From contig BLXT01007309.1 of NCBI GenBank assembly GCA_019648995.1, forward strand, positions 4,075,062 to 4,096,805: DNA of 21,744 bases. The letters run 5' to 3'. Position numbers and translations under genes: made by a program. This DNA is from Plakobranchus ocellatus. Taxonomy: Eukaryota > Mollusca > Gastropoda > Plakobranchidae. Every line of letters starts with the position of its first letter. The stretch's first letter is position 1. A model generated the notes under the pieces. It worked only from the letters and a program-made list of their open reading frames with translations. It did no database searches and was not told the DNA's origin. This document shows positions 9,588-19,865 of the stretch, piece after piece.

Positions 9588-12500
9588 CTATTCAGCACAG
9601 AATAAACAGGAGAAAAACAAAATTTAATAGGTGCATATCATAAAAATTATCTCTCCAAATAAAAAAATTAAATATTCAGAAAGTAAATTAGACCAATAAA
9701 ATATCTGTACTCAATCAACTCAATAACTCTTGCCAGACTGCAGACGTCTGTACCCTGAAAATAACATTTTAATCATGATGGGCCAACCTTCCATTCTGGT
9801 TTGTTCCCACATATATGTTTTCCGAATATAACATCAGAATTTGTTTCACCCGATTTCAATACAATGGACTATTTAATTTGGGATTAATTGTCTGGAAAAG
9901 TATATTGTGCTAGATAAGAAAAACTCACAGAAGACTATTAAAACTAAAAAAAATTCAAGAGTGCTAGAATCAGATTCCCTTTGAAGATCTCAGAAAATCC
10001 AACACCTCATGGAAAAGAGACTCAGGGTTGTCCTTGACCAGGACCAAAGGCCTGCTGACCACATTCTATTTTGAGAACATATTTGCTCTTTATTTTCTTC
10101 CTCTTCTTACCTGGGACAACGGAGTAAGCCATGAGAAAATCAGCTTCAGTGGGAATGCTCCTCACAACAATCTCTTCCTCCGCCTCTTGATCACCAATTG
10201 CATCTGCAACGGTTGTGCCTCTGTCTAATTCTTGGCCCCGGCATGCCTTAAAGTTACAATAATTGAATTTCAAGATTATATTTTACTTAAACAACAAAAG
10301 ATGATTCATTAATTATTGTAGTTTTTTTTGTTTGTTTTAATTTCTAATACAGTTTTAAAATTTATCTTCTTGAAATCATTATGATCCGATACAATGAAGA
10401 AAATGAATTCTATTCCGAGCATACACCTTGTGCAAGCACTGAGCCAATTCAATATACTGCAGATCTGATTTTCTGGAAGCTGGTGCTTTTCTCACATAGA
10501 CTGTAATATCTGGAAAAGCAACTTAAATTAAAAAAAAAAATCCTATTGAAAAACAGCTCAAACGGTGCCCACACCTTTTAGTTGGCTTCCAAAAGCTTTG
10601 ATAATTTTAATTTTTGCTGTTCTTGTTGTTGTTTTTTTTTTTTTTTACAGACAATGCAATCTGAATTCACATGCACCTGGATGAAAAACAGTTTCGGCTT
10701 GCCAGCAAGTGATGTGCATCTATCTCCTTTAAAGGGCAACACAAGATCATCGACAGAAATCTTGTTATCTGTCCCAAACACATAGCCTTCTTCTCCATGA
10801 GAGAGTATCACACACGCAAAACAATCACTGTCTGTGTGGTCTTTTTTTGCAGCTGAAATTGAGAATAAATGAAGGTGATCCCAATGATGACATTTTGAGG
10901 ATAATTTAAAAAATCATATTTTAATTTACAAAGTAACTTTTATTGAGACAATTTTTGAGAAAGAGTGACAGCCGACCACTGGAGAACATTTATTATCATA
11001 TTTTCTGCACAGCACATTTTTTACTAGTTTAATTTTCCCTTGTAATTTGTAGTTGCATGCTACATTTCTCTGACAACAGACCGCAAGAAGAAAAAAATTG
11101 TTTTATCAGTTCTTAACAGTTGAATGCAGATCTGCTTGAGTGTCACACAATATATATGATATGTAACACTTGTGAGTACATTTTGTACCCTCCTTTCCTT
11201 CCTTTCACTTTAAAAGAAATTTAAGTTTTTATATCTTAGCAAGGAATCATCCTATTCATATACTTTTGTTTAATTAGAATTTAATGGCAAGCGGGTGAAA
11301 CTAAAATGCTTGATATGCAACATGCAACTCATATGTCCTGGTCCTGGCCATTACATTATGTGGCTTTGTATTGAGTGCAGTGAAAACCTAATGTTTCTGA
11401 ATCTGTATTGAAGTATGCAGACAGTATCAAGTTACAAGTAAGTGAATGCATAGAGAAGCTATTAAAGCACTGTTCTAGTTTTGCTAAAGTTCAGCAAAAG
11501 TAGTTGCTGACAGTCTAAATTTAAGTGGAGGGAATTTAAAGCCATGGTCAGATGAAATGTTGAAAAAAGACTCAGAGGTAACAGGCTGTAATAGAAAAGA
11601 AGTCAGAGAGCAATCAGCTTTTAAATGAAGAGAATGAATTGCAAGAAACACGAACGAGAGACAATCGTGAAGTTGTGGCAATAAAGTTGTAATGCCTTAA
11701 AAAGGGATGTGATATCAGACAAAATCCTATTAGTTTTAGTCAAGCAAAGGCCCCAACACTTATAGTCTTTTTAAGGAATGCAGAGATGAGATGGAAAGAT
11801 ATTTGCTGCAATTCAAAAGATTTGCACTTTCAAAAGAGTTAATAGCTGGCCAGAAGTTAATTGGGCAGTTCATCTAAACGTTTTGCTCAGTGCCAGGGCC
11901 TTAGATTAGATCTTACGGCAGGCTTATCTAACAAACTAAATTGCTGTTAAGAGAGGTCTGTTAAAGCCGTTAAACCTCACTAGCAAAGGCTGTAATGTAA
12001 ACTTTTGCTTGACCCAGTTGAAAAGCAGGCTGGTTTATGCAAGCAAGTGATAGATGCCTGTGGATAGGAGGTCTGCACTTTCCTTAAGGGGAAAAATCCT
12101 AAAAGATGCTCAGAGATAATAATACTCGCTGAGAATACATGAGCTCGTGGAGAGAGAGAGAGAGAGACCAATTTTAAAAATAAAACCTTAGTGAATATTC
12201 TTCACATCCCACAAATGAGAAAAGAAATAAATGTAAATGACAAAATAAAGAGAAAAAAAATAATGTGCCAGAACTACGGGACCATTATTTGTGCTTCTTT
12301 CAATGCAAGTGCATCAAAAAATAGCCTAGAATTTTGAAGTAAACTATTCAATATTAAAAAAAAAACAAAAATGTAAAAATACCACAAAAAATAACAAGAG
12401 ACTCCTCTGTCTAAGTATCAAGAGAAAGTTAGTTTCGGGATGTTAAACAAAAGAACCAAAACTATGATTTTAATACTAACCCGAATTTCATTTCTAGAAT

Positions 12501-15370
12501 AAAGATTGAATGAAGGTAGCAAAATTTAAATGAGTTTTTGACAAGATCGAAATTAAAAAGGACTATGGAAAAAAATGATGGGGCCTTTATTTATGTTTTG
12601 CACTGAATGACAGCTTAAAAAGGTTTACTCGATTTAAACAAGATTCTAAACTTTTTGAACCAACAAGATGATGGTCATTTATGTGTAAATTTCTTAATAT
12701 AAAATTTCCCTAATATAAAAAATTAAAATTGCAACGAAGATGTCCTTGAAAACAAATGTTATATTCAATTATTGTTTGTTCACGGGTATTTTTAATAGAT
12801 TAAAAAAAAGTAAAGTGGGCCCCATGCTTAGTCCAAGCATCGGGGAACAAGGAGAAGGGTCCTGGTTGTTCTTGGCATCATTCAGTCTAAATACTCTATG
12901 AACTTGAGATGTCATAGCCTTTCCAGAACATATAAATCAAATAAAGTCACTGCTATTTGAGGCAGCCTCAGTTACATTTATCCTTAAGTCTGAAAATTGG
13001 AGGCAGTTTAAGCACTTGAACATTGGTTATTGGAATAGTTTGAAAGTAATCCTGCAGTTAATTTCCAAAAAAAATGGTGCTTTAGTTTAAATCAACAAAA
13101 CCATTACTTGAAGAATTGAAAATCAGTCCAAATTAATGCCTGAATAAAAACAAATCAGGAAAGATGAGATAATTTGACATGTAAAGATGCACAACAGCTT
13201 AAAAAAATTTTTTTTGAAGGCATGGTGCCAGGAAAAGAAAAAAGACTTTGTCTTAAGAGAAGATGGAATTCAGGATCTGCTGAAAGTGGAAATCTAAATC
13301 TTTAGACCCCTAATGAAGAGCAATGACATGCCCGATTGAATTTATTTTCATTAATAGGAAATGTCTTTAAAAAAAAAAAAAAAAAGAAATTCACAATTAT
13401 ATAGTATCGTGTTGGCAAGCCTCATTCAGTAAGATGATACAATATCAAATCATTTCGTCATGATGTGCTACAATAATCAAATTGTAGATCAGTAATATAA
13501 AGACCTCAACTTCATTTTCAAGTCTGTTATAATCAAAATACTTATAAATAAATCAACAAATAAATTATCATTATTTTAATGGGCAAAATTTATACATTAG
13601 ATCTGGATAGCAAAATGTTGTTTCTTTATTTTGATTATTGCAAACTTGTTTATGAAGTGAAGATGTATCAATATACTACAAATTTTGTTGTAGAGATAAC
13701 AATAATAGAAATGTTGAAAGAAAATTTTGCTCAATATGTTAATGGTTTCATTACTGTGATCTAATATCTAAATTTCCAAAAGTTTGAGATAAATTGTATC
13801 ACAATAATGGAATGGAGTAAGCAAAATTGTGCAGTATAGGACCAATTTGAACAATGATCAAGAATCGGTATCTATTAAAGCCTAATATGCCGACCATCAA
13901 AAACTTAAAACAAAGTTTTGCAATTTGATATAATACTTCAATTCTAACAAAAGTCAACAATTGAGATCGATAGGTGTATCGAACTATGGTGATGGAACTT
14001 TGATTTCAAGATTTAGCTGATATTAACATCTCAATATTGAGATCATAATACTTGAAATATTTATATATGAAATCTTGTAATTAGAAGAAAAAAAAAAAGA
14101 AGATTGATATCCATAAGAAAACTTTTAAAAAGTAGGCCAACTTAGGATCACAAATCATACTTTAGATTTAAAGAAATAATGAAGATTAAAAGACATTTCC
14201 AGTAATCCACTAGTTATTGTGATGTCAATAGTATTAATATGGGCTCTTAAAATAACCACTGTAGCCACAATCATGTAGTACAGGCCCCAAGCGCCTGAAA
14301 ATTAGAAAGAAAGCACCATTCATAGCTGACAGTTAAAAATAAACCTAATTAAGGTTGCCTGTCACAAAGCAACTTCATTTTAATTATGTTTGTTCTAGGA
14401 TTTTCATTTTATTTGAACGTGACAAAATATGAATTGTTTCCGTGGTCTGCAGTGATCATTAAATCTCAGTTAAGAAGCGCAGAAAAATAAAGTTACATTT
14501 CATGCGGCTATTTCATTTGGTTTTCATTTATGAATGCTTTTGGACTTTCACTTATTTCTAAAACATTCTTTGTATTTTTCTTATCTTTTTTCAAACTTAC
14601 TTTTGACACAAGTTAGTAGATCAATCATTATATTCCTGGAAAAAAAAAGCCTAAAAGTACAACCAATCAGTACGCTATAATAGCAATACTATGGAATACT
14701 GTTTTGACTTTGCATCAACTCATTTTCTCATGACAAAGCCTGGCTCCTTGAGTTCATTAGGTAAGCCTAAGTGATTTGATCTTTTTTGAATCTTGAAATC
14801 TAGAATCTATTCCATTTTTTTTTAATTTGGGACATTTTTTTTTAAAAATAACATTTTGATACAATAAAGGTAGAAAATATGCTATATTGAGACTGAAAAA
14901 AGAAAATAAAAATGATAGGTGGACTTTTCTTCAAATGATAAAGATAGGACGGTGTAAAATGTTCATAAAACATATATGCTTCTCACTAACCTTGGTACAG
15001 CAAATCTTTCATGTCATTTGCTTTCACATTATCGTGCTGTTGGATTTTTTCAAAGCCCAATGTACCCAAAAGCATATGCATTTTATATGCATCTACATCT
15101 GAGCCAGTCCTTTCACTCAAACCAAGTCTTGGGTGGAATTTCTTGTTGTTGATGATAAGAGCCAGGCCTCTCTCATCATGTTTCATGTTATAATGGTCAC
15201 TCACAAAATCTAGCTCTGACACCTTTGGTGGCATAGATCGGTGCTTGTCATACCTAGAAATCAAGATTATTATAATGTAATTCAAATGCAGTAAAAATTA
15301 CTTTATATATTGATTACACATTACATGTATATGTTTGATATTTTATTCTCTGCTTAATACAATTTTTATT

Positions 15371-15402
<32 letters not shown>

Positions 15403-16154
15403 AAATGGGCCATCGATGACCAGCACCACGGGGCATTGGTGGCTCAGTGGTTAGCAAGTCCGCCCTGAAATCTGCAGGGACCCTTCTGTCACGAGTTCGA
15501 ACCCTGCTACCAGTGCCCTGGCCTGACAGAGGGCCTAAAAGCCTGAGATCACCTTGTTGTGGACTGGCTATACAAAAACCAACTGACCAGCACCACCTTA
15601 TCCAACATATACATTGATCATCCACTGCTTTGCTCCTAACAACAAAGCATCAGTAACTCAAATAATCCTGAAGGGTACATTCTAATTAAAAGATAGACTT
15701 ACATAGATTTGACCTACGAGAGTTCTTCTATATATATGTAGGTGGCAGCCATGGAATGCTATGCGAAATTTGAATTCAGAAGAACTTATAAACCAGTTTC
15801 AATTTATGTCCTGGATTTGTGATGAACTCCAAAGCACAATAATGTAATACATTGCAATAAACAAATACATACCCAGTAATAAAAACAATTTAGCCAGAAA
15901 TAGTTTTGGCCAATTTTTAAAATTCAAATTATATACTTTCTATTCAAATTCACTTATTTCGTTTTCTTATACAATGAAATTAAATTTTAAAAACATGTTG
16001 ACAAGGCAAGCTGCGTGAAGTTATATGAAAAGATCAACCGTTTTGAGATTAGATCTCGACTCAATACACGCGCACACATAAAACTGTCACACTCACCTGG
16101 TCTCTCCTCGTGCATCAGTTTGATCATAATCTCCTTTTGCATCTACATGGTCAG
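9361..16154 (-). CDS. Executioner caspase (caspase-3/7-like), five exons, 5' end not resolved
   Basis: Cysteine protease (peptidase family C14A) that cleaves after Asp and carries out apoptosis in the cytosol. Exons join as 16154-16097, 15253-14991, 10852-10677, 10246-10111 and 9587-9361, read on the minus strand; all four introns are GT-AG and every join keeps frame (phases 2, 1, 0, 1). The visible product is about 285 residues, matching short-prodomain caspases. In order: a roughly 45-residue acidic/basic prodomain without CARD or DED, p20 with RGLALIINNKKF, the P1-pocket Arg in SERTGSDVDA, catalytic His in SHGEEG, GDRCTSLAG, catalytic Cys in QACRG, an acidic linker, then p10 with SWRNSARGSWFIQ, RVNKKVA and the ending LTKDVFFK-stop. 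No stop or frameshift interrupts it, so it is probably functional. The first base of the first visible codon and the start Met lie in an upstream exon. The family call is secure; caspase-3 versus -7 orthology cannot be decided by eye. Confidence 0.93.
10111..10246 (-). CDS. Caspase exon d: active-site Cys and p20/p10 linker (136 bp)
   Basis: It begins ACRGQELDRG, completing QACRG with the catalytic Cys, runs through the linker TTVADAIGDQEAEEEI and ends VRSIPTEADFLMAYSVVP. Asp residues in TVAD and AIGD are candidate sites for activating cleavage, corresponding in position to IETD in human caspase-3. SIPTEADFLMAYS matches the start of p10. The acceptor is CTTTAAG|G (short pyrimidine tract) and the donor is CCCAG|GTAAGA. 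The last G joins GT of the next exon to make Gly. Confidence 0.95.
10677..10852 (-). CDS. Caspase exon c: catalytic-His part of p20 (176 bp)
   Basis: It encodes AKKDHTDSDCFACV, then ILSHGEEGYVFGTDN with the catalytic His, then LPFKGDRCTSLAGKPKLFFIQ, which leads into the active-site Cys. The acceptor is AATTTCAG|CT and the donor is CCAG|GTGCAT, which has a weaker than usual +4 to +6. The exon ends exactly at a codon boundary between Q and ACRG, so the QACRG signature is split by an intron. Every residue of the conserved block is present. This is clearly family C14. Confidence 0.95.
11480..12080 (+). pseudogene. Decayed gag-like (SCAN-like) fragment of an LTR-type element
   Basis: It lies within the long caspase intron, antisense to the gene. 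Segments in shifting frames read LNEENELQETRTRDNRE, then DEMERYLLQFKRFA (about 11785-11826), then WPEVNWAVHLNVLLSARALD (about 11848-11907) and further on VKRGLLKPLNLTSKG. This order resembles the gag/capsid-like domain common in mollusc LTR retroelements: a helix with YL-FER-A, W--WA-HL---L-G-AL, then LK--LL-RYNLTEEG. At least one frameshift separates the first two blocks and several stops follow. No protease, RT, integrase or LTRs were seen nearby. The identification is from memory of the motif pattern. Confidence 0.5.
12151..12168 (+). repeat. (GA)n microsatellite
   Basis: GAGAGAGAGAGAGAGAGA tract just after the gag-like remnant. Confidence 0.9.
12170..14990. other. Long AT-rich remainder of the 4.1-kb caspase intron
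   Basis: No exon or element with family motifs. One hairpin lies at 12820-12845 (CCCCATGCTT pairing imperfectly with AAGCATCGGGG). Numerous poly-A and poly-T runs. Confidence 0.6.
14991..15253 (-). CDS. Caspase exon b: N-terminal half of p20 (263 bp)
   Basis: 87 full codons plus one base. It opens YDKHRSMPPKVSELDF and continues through GLALIINNKKF (first beta strand of the caspase fold), GLSERTGSDVDA (Arg equivalent to caspase-3 R64, which holds the P1 Asp) and LGTLGFEKI, ending KANDMKDLLYQ. The acceptor is TTTCTAG|G and the donor CAAG|GTTAGT. The final G plus CT from the next exon makes Ala, giving LLYQAAKKDH, the expected helix before the catalytic-His strand. Asp residues near SELDF and VSDH are candidate prodomain cleavage points. 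Confidence 0.92.
15373..15402 (+). repeat. (TA)n microsatellite
   Basis: About 15 TA units with one C interruption, directly 5' of the SINE insertion in the caspase intron. Confidence 0.9.
15417..15429. repeat. Target-site duplication of the SINE, left copy
   Basis: TGACCAGCACCAC is repeated exactly at 15584-15596. Thirteen bases is typical for LINE-driven target-primed insertion. Confidence 0.88.
15430..15583 (+). mobile_element. tRNA-derived SINE, full-length copy with target-site duplication
   Basis: The 5' part is tRNA-like: an A box in GGCTCAGTGG (15441-15450) and a B box in GAGTTCGAACCCTGC (15493-15507), the internal RNA polymerase III promoter. A body of about 60 bases follows that is nearly identical to the copy at 2985-3101, ending GGACTGGCTATACA. 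Direct repeats TGACCAGCACCAC flank it at 15417-15429 and 15584-15596, showing retrotransposition by a LINE partner. It sits inside a caspase intron in the opposite orientation. The very short A-rich tail (AAAAACCAAC) suggests recognition by a specific tail or an old copy. Confidence 0.88.
15584..15596. repeat. Target-site duplication of the SINE, right copy
   Basis: Exact match to 15417-15429, immediately after the SINE tail. Confidence 0.88.
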
Positions 16155-16802
16155 CTACAAGGAAAAAAAAAAAAAGAAAGAATTATAAATTTTTTTTTAT
16201 ATAATGCGCCATTTATCTCAAAATAAAATAAATGAGCATGAAACAAAATATATATATAACATTCTTTGTAGCTTGTCTGTTCAACATATTCATATAGTGA
16301 AATAATGCATTATAATTATACTCAAACATTCAGAAGAATATTCAGTCTCCAATTTGCTGCACATTCGCTTAACACATATAGATCTGTACTCCCAATCATG
16401 TACAGCACATTGGTGCAATAAAATGCTTTGCAAAATACGTTTCTGATATACTTTAACCAGTATAGTCACATCCAGAAAAAGCTGCTTGAAGCTGGACACT
16501 AATTTTGTGCGAATGTGAACAAAGAAAATTAAAGATTTATTTGAAAAAGGTTAAAATATGCCAGAAAACTTTTTGCACTTCCACACAGTCTTAGTTTTTG
16601 AAAAAAAAACAGACCACAGGCTGCAAAAGGGAAACTTTATTTTTTTAACCTTTTCTGAAAATTAGATGTATTTAACAGAAGTTATCAATAGGTTTATATT
16701 TAACTTTCTTTGTGGTAAAAACATAGAAACAAGATTAAAATACCGTTGCAAACATTTCAGTATCCTCCGTTTTGGGAAAATATGTCTGCCAAGCGCTCTC
16801 AG
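15597..16802. other. Caspase intron remainder (to 16096) and AT-rich sequence upstream of exon a
   Basis: Apart from caspase exon a, nothing coding was recognised. No convincing preceding caspase exon was found within the first 650 bases upstream of 16154. Confidence 0.5.
16097..16154 (-). CDS. Caspase exon a: prodomain (58 bp)
   Basis: It encodes ADHVDAKGDYDQTDARGET plus two bases of the next Arg codon. The acceptor is very strong: a pyrimidine run of about 18 T/C followed by CCTTGTAG. The donor is CAG|GTGAGT. The exon starts with the last two bases of a codon, so the preceding exon must end in phase 1. The composition is hydrophilic and Asp-rich, as expected for a removable prodomain. It was recognised because AG at its end plus G at the start of the next exon restores an Arg codon and an open frame. 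Family conservation of this segment is low, so the support is splicing logic rather than homology. Confidence 0.78.
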
Positions 16803-17445
16803 CTAAATGTGGCCTTCATGATTCTTCTCCGCTGAACCAGCAAGAGCAGCATTCTTTAGTTTGCAAAAGTATTTCAAACCCACAGCACCAATCAACAATG
16901 CAATGGTGCCTCTCAAACTAAAGGCAATGTCATTTTGATGATATGGAATCTATTTCTAAGTGGGTTTCTACAGGTGCTATCAGATTTGCACATTTGCTGC
17001 TGCCACCACAACATGGGGTACTCCGTGATCAGCACATTTTTGTTTTTGTCCACTAATTCTTTGGGTGTTATCTTTGCAACCATGTCTGTTAAATGTCATG
17101 ATTGAAACACATATTTATTGTAAATGCTTTGCTTATGAATTCACAAAACGGTTTTAATGCATTTAAATTGATAGTCTTTGGTACATTTGAACCAGATTCT
17201 ATGTAAAGGTCATGCTGACCACCGCTGGTGCTTAGATCTAAAGTTAACTTACTGGCTACTTTACCCGCAACGTTTGCAGGAAAATTTTGTGGACAGCAAA
17301 ATACCAATCCCGTAACTCCTGCGGGTTCAAATTTCTTAATTTTTTCCCATGTAAATATCGCAACAGTTGCGGTATAAGTTAGGGCGTCCGTTAGCTTAGC
17401 TATTAAGCTTTTGAATGAATAGGTGAAGTTTTTTTTAAAAGATCA
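16803..17445 (-). pseudogene. Broken coding-like stretch, identity unknown
   Basis: After a TGA near 17445 the minus strand stays open for about 115 codons to 17089, with motifs ALTYTATVAIFTWEKIKKFE, GLVFCCPQNFPANVAGKVAS and SGGQHDLYIESGSNVPKT, but has no ATG. Downstream another frame gives MVAKITPKELVDKNKNVL (17083 to about 17030), and a third gives NDIAFSLRGTIALLIGAVGL (from 16934) with a hydrophobic membrane-like segment, ending at TAG 16805-16803. Composition is more protein-like than the flanks. It may be a processed or decayed pseudogene; I do not recognise the family. A consensus donor (GCCA|GTAAGT, about 17250) in phase 1 makes it also a remote candidate for an upstream caspase exon. 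Confidence 0.3.
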
Positions 17446-17765
17446 ATACGAGCAGGAGAGCACTTTTACAACACGTCTAGCAGCTACCAGTTTCCGGCTG
17501 ATTTCTAGATGGAGTCTCATAGATTTAGACTATGATGAAAATTTAGATATTGAAAGCATCGTGGGAAATGTATAAGATCCACATTATGAGCTCCCAAAGC
17601 GTAAAAAGGCCAAGTCTAGTCTCCCCAAAGGTAGAGGGAAAGGAAAAGATAGGGGCAAATCGAGCCTCACCATGGATAAGTCAAGATCTTAACCCCAGCC
17701 TCAAGTTGGAGCTAGATCTAAATCAGTATCTAGATCTAAAAAATCAATCAACAGACATAGACTCA
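17423..17765 (+). pseudogene. Broken coding-like stretch, acidic then Lys/Arg-Ser rich
   Basis: One frame reads FRLISRWSLIDLDYDENLDI, then IESIVGNV-stop (17575), then without a frame change ELPKRKKAKSSLPKGRGKGK, a stop at 17692, and finally GARSKSVSRSKKSINRHR. An acidic stretch followed by a basic, nuclear-localisation-like stretch and an RS-like tail is unlikely composition for random AT-rich DNA. Two in-frame stops and no clear start argue that it is dead. It could be the end of a transposase or host nuclear protein; no family was recognised. Confidence 0.3.
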
Positions 17766-19204
17766 ACATTTTTTTCAATGTTATCTTTATTATCTTGAAA
17801 AAGTATGGTACAAATTTCATAGGTATATCTTTACTTACAAATTCACAGTGATTTTTTTAAAATACCCCCGAAATGTCTGGTACACAGGGAATTATAAGGA
17901 AAAAAAAAGCCTGGTAGTCAGTGAGTTAAAGCATTACAAGGATAAGAAAGAAAACCTGGTCCGTGAATAATTGTATTAGTATCTAAATACTGCTCTCCAA
18001 ACCAGCATTTTCACTTCAAAAATGATATGGAAGAATTATTGAATGATCACAGAATATAGCACTTGAGCCCAGGTTTTTATAATGCCAAAATGCACAATGA
18101 AAACATACGGTTGCAAACATTATTCTTGATCTTTTGCTTGTGATGTTTTAGGTCCTGTAATGTTTTTAACATATTAATGATAAATATTTGGATATCACTC
18201 AGCCTTAGCAAATACAAGTCACAAAAAAAATCTATCATAAACTAGCCTGAATGTGTGCATTTCAAATTGAATAATTTTTCACTAAATTTTTTAACATTCA
18301 CTTTTGTTCTGTCATGTTTGCGCAACAGCTTGCCATGATGAAGATAGTTTGAATTGAAAATAAAATTTTTCATGATGTCATTTCTTCAAATAAATATTGG
18401 TGTTATTTGGGTTTTTGTGTTGCGTAAAGTTTGCCTCACAGATATTTTTATACTTTGAAATCCCATTTTCTAAAAATAAATTTTACATCTTAGTTTTGAA
18501 ACCACAGAAATGAAACAGTAATTATTGAACATCACCTGAATTATGTAAGGGATGATGATCTTTGATTTTGGATTAAAATAATGAACACAGTTGGGAGAGA
18601 CTGACCCAAACCTTATGGATAAATCCTTGAGTGAATTCAAGAGAATGTGAAAATATGGATAAAAATGGGTGTGAAGTGAATGCTAATACAAAGAATTGGT
18701 TGTATTTACAGAGGCGCTGACATAAGTTAAGAAGAAAATGATGCCAAATTATTCCAAATATGAAGAAGGGGACCAGGTGCTTAATCAACACCTAGCCGCA
18801 AATTCTTATTATCACACCAACTTTCTGAGAAAATGAAGGCATGGCAAACCGCTTTAACAAAAGAACAGAATAAAATACCTCAACTTTAAAACTAAATATC
18901 TTGTGAACTGTTTGTTTGCCCCCAAAAGGGAGTGCCATATATTTGTGTTTAGAATCCTTGAAAACATAGTCAATAGCAAACATCATTTTACAACTCAAAG
19001 TGATTGTGGTGTTGAAGTACAATAAATCGAAATGATTTCCTGAACACTCAGGAAAATAGGTCCAGTCCTTATTTTCCTGAATGCTAAGGAAAAGGGATAC
19101 GCAAGATTCAGATATATGGGTACTTTAAGGGGACTCATGCTTCTAGATCTAACTTAATTAGCTGAGTATGAGTGTGAGTATGCCAGTATTGTCGTTTTTA
19201 TTCT
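17766..19204. other. Non-coding, nothing recognised
   Basis: AT-rich sequence with a TAGATCTA at 19144 and paired GGAAAATAGG and CTTATTTTCC around 19051-19078. Two open frames on the minus strand (18573-19022) show no family features and lack codon structure I would trust. Confidence 0.5.
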
Positions 19205-19390
19205 GCTTTCACAAGTTCCTGATGAAACGAAGAGGTCTTTGGCCAAATTATAATGTAAATTGTGCTAGTTTCACACAATATATATTTTATAACAATATTA
19301 TGCCCAAAACCTCTTCATTTCATTGGTAGCTGATGAGGGTAGTTCTAAAAGCACAATCCCCTTTCCATAACATTTATAAATTTTCCGTGT
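19205..19390. repeat. Diverged repeat block, copy A
   Basis: Shares with 20465-20650 the ordered motifs TGATGAAACGAAGAGG (copy B: TATGAAATGAAGAGG), GTACTTTCACA or AGTTTCACACA, TTCATT-TTGGTAG, AGCTGATGA-GGT and AAAGCACA followed by C-rich sequence. It contains its own inverted repeat: GATGAAACGAAGAGGT pairs imperfectly with ACCTCTTCATTTCAT downstream. Confidence 0.5.
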
Positions 19391-19865
19391 GTTTTTACTG
19401 CCACCATCTACAGTCAATAAATTATCTTGTGTGCTAATCTGTTTTTTTTTTTGTTCCTTTTCCTAAAAGTCAGTGTCTGTTTTTAGTAGACGATGTTAAA
19501 ATTGTCCATATTGTCTCAATCTATCTGTACGCCTATCATGCTTGACTTAGTCCCATGGTCGATCTTTCTTACTCTCTCTCTCTCTGTATAAAATAAAGTA
19601 TTCGGGAAAATCGGGTAGGACTCTATTTATCCATGTGTTTGGGAAAGTAAGGTTGGCCAAATGAAATATTCACCAAGCTAATCTTTCCATTGGTATGTGG
19701 CAGCAAAAAAAGAAGTTCTAAAGCTAAAGGTTACAACAACAAAAAAATTAAGGGTTACTCACTGCCTAAGCAGAGGTTACTACATTCCATGCTTAAAGTT
19801 ACCCCCCCTATAGACATGAGTGGCTCTCTCCATGACAATTTCTGTGGAGAGATATATATAAATTA

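Noticed and set aside
10028..10228. A plus-strand protein overlapping the caspase p20/p10 exon
   Set aside because: It is the antisense shadow of a conserved caspase exon.
15430..15515. A tRNA gene
   Set aside because: A and B boxes are present but the anticodon arm does not fold and the body continues into a shared non-tRNA sequence with target-site duplications, so it is a SINE head.
17089..17307. A caspase first exon starting at 17307
   Set aside because: The apparent start is TTG, not ATG; the frame is open further upstream with no Met, so it cannot be an initiating exon as it stands.
18573..19022. Two adjacent minus-strand open frames as a gene
   Set aside because: No domain, different frames, no convincing splice sites and high AT content.
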